From an uncultured Bacteroidia bacterium (lineage in GTDB: Bacteria; Bacteroidota; Bacteroidia; Bacteroidales; UBA932), in the NCBI GenBank assembly GCA_902794005.1, contig CADBFO010000006.1:1-64000 (forward strand): a DNA stretch of 64,000 nt, read 5' to 3'. Below the pieces are notes generated by a model that was given only the letters and a program-made list of their open reading frames with translations, ran no database searches and was not told the origin of the DNA. Positions 59,904 to 64,000 of this stretch are shown here, in pieces. Both the position numbers and the translations under genes were made by a program. The first letter of the stretch is position 1; each line of letters begins with the position of its first letter.

Positions 59904-61286
59904 TTATTTCAAGGTAAAAACGGTTTCTTTCAGAATTTCGGATACGGTCGGATGCGGGAACACCACTTCCTTGAGCTGCTCCACGGTCATTTCCTGTTCA
60001 ATGGCCATGCAGGCACTGTGAATCATCTCGGAGCAGGGGTTGCCCAGCATGTGGACACCCAGCACCTCGTGGTACTGCCTGCCCACGATCACTTTGCAGA
60101 GGCCCTCTCCCCGCTCGTTCTCAGCCACGAAGCGGCCCGAATAGGCCATGGGAAGCTTGAGGACGGTGTAGTCCAGTCCTCTCTGGGCGGCCTCGGCCTC
60201 GGTGACACCGACACCCGCCACCTCCGGATTGGTGTAAACCACACCCGGAATGGCATTGTAGCGCATGTGGTCTTCGTGTCCCAGAATGGTATTCACGGCC
60301 ACTTCTCCCTCGCGGCTGGCAGTATGGGCCAGCATGGAGAAACCCGTCACATCACCCGCGGCATAGACGCCCGGGATATTGGTGCGCATCTTTTCGTCCA
60401 CCTTGATGCCGCAGGGACGTCCGGCGGGATTCAGGGCCAGTTCCACGCCGATATTCTCCAGGCCGATGCCCTGGAAGGAGGCCCGGCGGCCCACGGAGAC
60501 CAGGATCTTGTCTCCATAGGCCCGGCAGGTCTTGCCTTCCGGATCTTCATAAACCACCTCATTCCCTTCCACGGCCACCACCTTGCAGCTGAGGTGGAAT
60601 TCCACCCCCTTCTTGGCGTACTGGGCCTGCAGCATGGCCGAAATCTCGTCGTCCAGGGGACCCAGAATCTTGGGCAGCATCTCCACCACCGTCACCTTGG
60701 TGCCGATGGAATGGAAGAAACTGGCGAACTCCATGCCGATGACGCCGCCGCCGATCACCACCAATTCCTTGGGCTGCTCGGAGAGCGAAAGAATCTCGCG
60801 GTTGGTAACAACCACGCCGCCCAATCCTTCGCGAAGACCGGGAATAGGAGGAACTGCGGCCTCGGAACCCGTACAAATGAGGAGATTGCGGGCGCTATAG
60901 GAAGCATCGCCGCAAGTGATGGAGATGCCTTCAGCACCCCGGCCGGTAATGACGGCCTCGCCTTTCACCACTTCCACCTTGGCGCCCTTCATCTGGGCCT
61001 TCACGCCACCCACGAGTTTCTTGACCACCTTCTCCTTGCGCTTGAAGACAGCCCCGAAATCAACGGCGGAACCTTCCACCTCCACGCCATACTGGTCTGC
61101 GTGCTTGGTGTAGTCGTAAACCTTGGCGCTGTACAGCAGCGTCTTGGTGGGGACGCAGCCCTCGTTGAGGCATACGCCGCCCAATTCCCTTTTCTCGAAC
61201 AGGACCACGGAGAGTCCTGCCGCGCCGGCGCGTCCCGCAGCCACGTAGCCGCCGGGACCTCCGCCCAATATTGCAAGATCGTACAT
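59904..61286 (-). CDS. lpdA: Dihydrolipoyl dehydrogenase (E3)
   Basis: 460 residues. It starts MYDLAILGGGPGGYVAAGRAG (FAD site), the redox disulfide is in GGVCLNEGCVPTKTLL near 40, GGGVIGMEFASFF near 175 binds NAD and the C-terminal HPTVSE supplies the active His. It reoxidises the lipoyl arm of E2. It lies between E2 and E1, three bases from each. It may also serve the glycine cleavage system, for which no other Lpd is seen in this window. Confidence 0.94.
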   Translation of the reverse strand: MYDLAILGGGPGGYVAAGRAGAAGLSVVLFEKRELGGVCLNEGCVPTKTLLYSAKVYDYTKHADQYGVEVEGSAVDFGAVFKRKEKVVKKLVGGVKAQMKGAKVEVVKGEAVITGRGAEGISITCGDASYSARNLLICTGSEAAVPPIPGLREGLGGVVVTNREILSLSEQPKELVVIGGGVIGMEFASFFHSIGTKVTVVEMLPKILGPLDDEISAMLQAQYAKKGVEFHLSCKVVAVEGNEVVYEDPEGKTCRAYGDKILVSVGRRASFQGIGLENIGVELALNPAGRPCGIKVDEKMRTNIPGVYAAGDVTGFSMLAHTASREGEVAVNTILGHEDHMRYNAIPGVVYTNPEVAGVGVTEAEAAQRGLDYTVLKLPMAYSGRFVAENERGEGLCKVIVGRQYHEVLGVHMLGNPCSEMIHSACMAIEQEMTVEQLKEVVFPHPTVSEILKETVFTLK

Positions 61287-61289
61287 ATT

Positions 61290-62663
61290 TTAAAAGTCTA
61301 AATCCAAATTTTCAATTTCCTCGGCCACTTTTTTCAGGAAGCGGGTGGCCTCTCCGCCGTCAATGGACCTGTGGTCATAGGTGAAACTCAGCGCCATATA
61401 AGGCACGAACTTGTATTCCCCGTCCACCAGTTTGGGACGCGGGACAATGGTGCCGACGCCCAGAATGCCGCTCTGCGGCAGGTTGATGATGGGCGTGAAC
61501 CATTCCACCCCGAAACCACCCAGGTTGGAGACCGTGAAGGATGCGGCTTCCGGAGACAGAAGGTCAGGATTGATGCTGCCCTTCTTGCTGTCGTCGGCCA
61601 CCTTCTTCAGGCTGCGGGAGAGGGTCACGATGTCCATCTGGTCGGCATGAGCCACGGCGGGAACCATCAGACCGCGCTCCGTATCCACGGCAAGTCCCAG
61701 GTTCACGCAGCTGAACAGGCGCATGGCGTCTCCCAGGCAGTGCGAGTTCACGTTGGGGAATGCCTGCAGGGCCTTGATTACCGCGAAGCACACGAAATCG
61801 TTGATGGTGATGTTCACATCCAGCCGGCCCTCTTCCAGGGCCTTCTTGGCCTTTTTGCGGAGTGCCTGCACCTGGCGGGCATCGGCCCCCAGCATGTGGG
61901 TGAGCTGGGCCGAATTCTGCAGGGAGTTGTACATGCTCCTGGCAATGAGCTTGCGCATGTTGGAGAGTTTGACCAGCTCATAGTCTGTTCCTTCGCCGGG
62001 GAGGCCATCGGTATGGGCCGGTTCCCAGACTTTGAGGTCGGAGCCCTTCACGGCGCCCGCCAGGCCCGAACCGAAGCCCGGAGATACCACGCCGCCCTCT
62101 GCCATGCGGGCCTTCGCCAGACCCGTGAGAGGGCCCTGCGCGGCTGCGGCCGCCAGCACATCCCTTTCAATGATGCGTCCACCGGGGCCGCTTCCCGCCA
62201 CCTGCTCCGGATTCACCCCTTTCTGAACCGCCAGCCGGCGAGCGCGGGGAGAGACTGGAGCGCCTTTATTCTCGACGGCCGCAAAGGGAACACCTTCCGC
62301 ATCGCGACCCGTCCCGCCGACTCCGCCGGCGGCTCCCTCCTGATCCGAAGTGCCGGAAGCTTCAGAGGGCCCTGCAGCGGCATCGGACGCCGCCTTGGAA
62401 GGAGCGAATTCCGCGAAGGATTCGCCCGGCTCGCCAATCACCATCACATTCTGAAGGACGGGGATCTCGTCGCCATCGGCCCAGAAAATGGCCAGGACGG
62501 TGCCTTCCACCTGGGACTCTTCTTCGAAGGTAGCCTTGTCGGTTTCGTAACCGAACAGGACATCGCCCACCTTGACGCTGTCCCCCACCTTCTTCTTGAA
62601 TTCGGAGACTATGCAGCTCTCCACGGACTGGCCCTGTTTGGGCATGATGATTACATGTGCCAT
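61290..62663 (-). CDS. 2-oxoacid dehydrogenase E2 (dihydrolipoamide acyltransferase)
   Basis: 457 residues. Lipoyl domain at about 1-80 with the modified Lys in GYETDKATFEEE near 44; an Ala/Gly/Ser-rich linker; E3/E1-binding domain with VSPRARRLAVQKGVNPEQVAGSGPGGRIIERDV near 135; catalytic domain from about 225 with YDHRSIDGGEATRFL near the C-terminus. The visible lipoyl domain is single. First of the E2-E3-E1 trio after rhaT, 15 bases downstream of it. Confidence 0.93.
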   Translation of the reverse strand: MAHVIIMPKQGQSVESCIVSEFKKKVGDSVKVGDVLFGYETDKATFEEESQVEGTVLAIFWADGDEIPVLQNVMVIGEPGESFAEFAPSKAASDAAAGPSEASGTSDQEGAAGGVGGTGRDAEGVPFAAVENKGAPVSPRARRLAVQKGVNPEQVAGSGPGGRIIERDVLAAAAAQGPLTGLAKARMAEGGVVSPGFGSGLAGAVKGSDLKVWEPAHTDGLPGEGTDYELVKLSNMRKLIARSMYNSLQNSAQLTHMLGADARQVQALRKKAKKALEEGRLDVNITINDFVCFAVIKALQAFPNVNSHCLGDAMRLFSCVNLGLAVDTERGLMVPAVAHADQMDIVTLSRSLKKVADDSKKGSINPDLLSPEAASFTVSNLGGFGVEWFTPIINLPQSGILGVGTIVPRPKLVDGEYKFVPYMALSFTYDHRSIDGGEATRFLKKVAEEIENLDLDF

Positions 62664-62678
62664 GTAACTACTACGATT

Positions 62679-63701
62679 TTATGCCAGCAACTGCGGCAGG
62701 AATGTACTGATAATCAGAACGACGATTCCCACGACAAGGACCGAGAGGGTCTTGCGGGATACGCCTTTCCACTCTTTGAGGATAATGCCCCAGACATTGG
62801 AGAACACCACGTTCAGGCTCATCAGGATGCACCAGCTGAAGGTAATGAGCACAGGATACTCCGTGAGGAAACCTTTTCCCAGGGACAGGCCGAAGAACTG
62901 GCTGTACCAAAGAAGGCCTGCCAGGCAGCAGAACACGATGTTGTTGCCCCACAGGCGGCCTTTTCCATAGTCTCCCCACGTCTTGTTCCTGCTGTTCTGG
63001 AAGAAGCAGTAGCAGGCATTGGTGAGAAAACCGCCGAAGGTGACCAGCATGGTGGCGGGAAGTGTCTGGAAAATGGGCTTGGTGCCCTCCAGATACAGAT
63101 CCTGCCCGAAGTTGAGGCCGATATTGAAGCAGGCGCTCATGAAACCGGCCAGGACGGCCACGAAGATGCCCTTCCCGAAGTTGAAGTCCTTGACGGCCTT
63201 CTTTTTCTCTTCTTCCGGGAGGGCGCTGGACTTCATGGCACCGGCGACACCGATGATGGCGATGCCCGCGAGGGTGACCACCACGCCGATGATCACGGCG
63301 CTGGTGAGGTCATGGGCATGTCCGGTAAAAACCGGGCCCAGGATGGCTCCGAGAGCCGAGCAGGTACCCAGGGCTATGCTCTGGCCAAGGGCCACTCCCA
63401 GATAGCGCATGCTGAGGCCGAAGGTAAGGCCACCGACGCCCCACAGGACGCCGAACAGGATGGTGAGCCAGGTGGCCTTGGGATTCGCCTGCATCAGGGC
63501 AAGCAGGTCTCCGAAGCCGCCGCCGGTACCGGACACCGACAGAAGGGCGCCCAGAAGCGGAAAAAGCAGCCACGCGAAGCCCCCCTGCACGATCCAGTAA
63601 CTCTCCCAGCTCCAATCCTTGATCTTGTTGATGGGAACATAGCTGCTGGACTGGCAGAAGGCTCCGATGGCTATGATGAGTAAACCGATGACCAGATTCA
63701 T
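62679..63701 (-). CDS. rhaT: L-rhamnose/H+ symporter
   Basis: 340 residues with about ten membrane helices in the RhaT pattern. It starts MNLVIGLLIIAIGAFCQSSSYVPINKIKDWSWESYW, and has GLTFGLSMRYLGVALGQSIALGTCSALG near 90 and NACYCFFQNSRNKTWGDY near 230, both typical. It imports L-rhamnose. It lies six bases after the rhamnose isomerase stop, supporting the identity. Confidence 0.92.
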   Translation of the reverse strand: MNLVIGLLIIAIGAFCQSSSYVPINKIKDWSWESYWIVQGGFAWLLFPLLGALLSVSGTGGGFGDLLALMQANPKATWLTILFGVLWGVGGLTFGLSMRYLGVALGQSIALGTCSALGAILGPVFTGHAHDLTSAVIIGVVVTLAGIAIIGVAGAMKSSALPEEEKKKAVKDFNFGKGIFVAVLAGFMSACFNIGLNFGQDLYLEGTKPIFQTLPATMLVTFGGFLTNACYCFFQNSRNKTWGDYGKGRLWGNNIVFCCLAGLLWYSQFFGLSLGKGFLTEYPVLITFSWCILMSLNVVFSNVWGIILKEWKGVSRKTLSVLVVGIVVLIISTFLPQLLA

Positions 63702-63707
63702 AAGGCC

Positions 63708-64000
63708 TTATCTCTTGGACGTCACTTCCTGTTCGTATTTTTCGATGGCCGGAATGAAAGCGGCGCCTACGGGAACGTTGTTCTTGTAGTTGAAGTAATC
63801 GAACACGGCGCCGAACGGGAGCGTCTTGGCCTCTTCGAGGAGGGCGAGGCGTTGGAAGCCCTTGCCGGCATCCTCGTACTCGCGCAGTTTGCCCAGCGGC
63901 TCCAGAAGGGCGCTCAGGAGGCATTTCTGCGTAGCACGGGTACCGATTACATAGGCACCGATACGGTTGATGGCGGCGTCAAAGTAATCCAGGCCGATAT
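63708..64000 (-). CDS. rhaA: L-rhamnose isomerase, 3' part only
   Basis: The last 96 codons are visible; the gene runs off the right edge. The segment includes GLDYFDAAINRIGAYVIGTR, ATQKCLLSALLEPLGKLREY, LPFGAVFDYFNYKNNVPVG and the end IEKYEQEVTSKR, which match the C-terminus of Bacteroidota-type rhamnose isomerases. It converts L-rhamnose to L-rhamnulose. The catalytic metal site is outside the window, so the call rests on the tail and on the adjacent rhaT. Confidence 0.78.
   Translation of the reverse strand, partial: IGLDYFDAAINRIGAYVIGTRATQKCLLSALLEPLGKLREYEDAGKGFQRLALLEEAKTLPFGAVFDYFNYKNNVPVGAAFIPAIEKYEQEVTSKR

Overview
This window comes from a GC-rich member of the Bacteroidales (Bacteroidota). 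The evidence is the repeated TAnnTTTG promoter box, a Fim/Mfa-type (type V) fimbrial operon, DUF5686, DUF5715 and DUF3575 family proteins, an epimerase-like threonine dehydrogenase next to kbl, and OlsB/OlsA-like acyltransferases resembling the Bacteroides glycine-lipid enzymes. The high GC and the split GcvPA/GcvPB would suit a Rikenellaceae-like lineage better than Bacteroides itself, but the sequence alone does not settle the family. The window is chromosomal. I saw no insertion sequence, phage, plasmid or CRISPR array.

Layout. 1-3817: a TPR regulator cut by the left edge, divergent from a small LuxR-type HTH protein followed by an OmpA-domain protein, a secreted protein and a lipoprotein. 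3818-4593: a gene-poor stretch with two 51-bp palindromic units and a promoter-terminator pair that looks like a small RNA. 4594-14871: threonine-to-glycine conversion (tdh/kbl), GtrA, a GlsB-like N-acyltransferase, a DUF5715 peptidase-like protein, then an operon of CDP-alcohol phosphatidyltransferase, GlsA-like acyltransferase, SDR, DUF5686 and AraC. 14847-21727 (minus): trmO, a SEC-C protein and a glycine cleavage operon (arginase-like, gcvT, gcvH, gcvPA, gcvPB). 21917-30915: a RyR-like channel-type protein, obg, PAP2, then murF-dut-lptG/F-tgt on the minus strand and a nucleoside permease. 31654-41421: a fimbrial operon led by a tail-less SSB paralogue and ending in a 1236-residue adhesin-like protein. 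41500-46483: NlpC/P60 lipoprotein, tmRNA, dciA-recF, a TPR membrane protein, YebC and an esterase. 46480-50827: a tightly packed cassette of glycosyltransferase, HprK-like kinase, S26 peptidase, PqqD and ABC exporter, resembling RiPP maturation machinery. 50842-64000: a SIS protein, then a nine-gene minus-strand cluster with rhamnose isomerase and permease, a complete E1/E3/E2 2-oxoacid dehydrogenase, a PHP protein, an aldolase-SDR fusion, a Zn-dehydrogenase and a double aldolase-domain protein.

Two themes link the genes. Glycine metabolism recurs on the left: tdh/kbl make glycine, the GlsB-like enzyme would acylate it, and the gcv operon cleaves it. Many genes here have the TAnnTTTG box only 4-9 bases upstream of the start codon, which predicts leaderless or nearly leaderless mRNAs. 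The most interesting unexplained unit is the kinase-peptidase-PqqD-exporter cassette, which has no visible precursor peptide. The rhamnose/2-oxoacid dehydrogenase cluster comes second.
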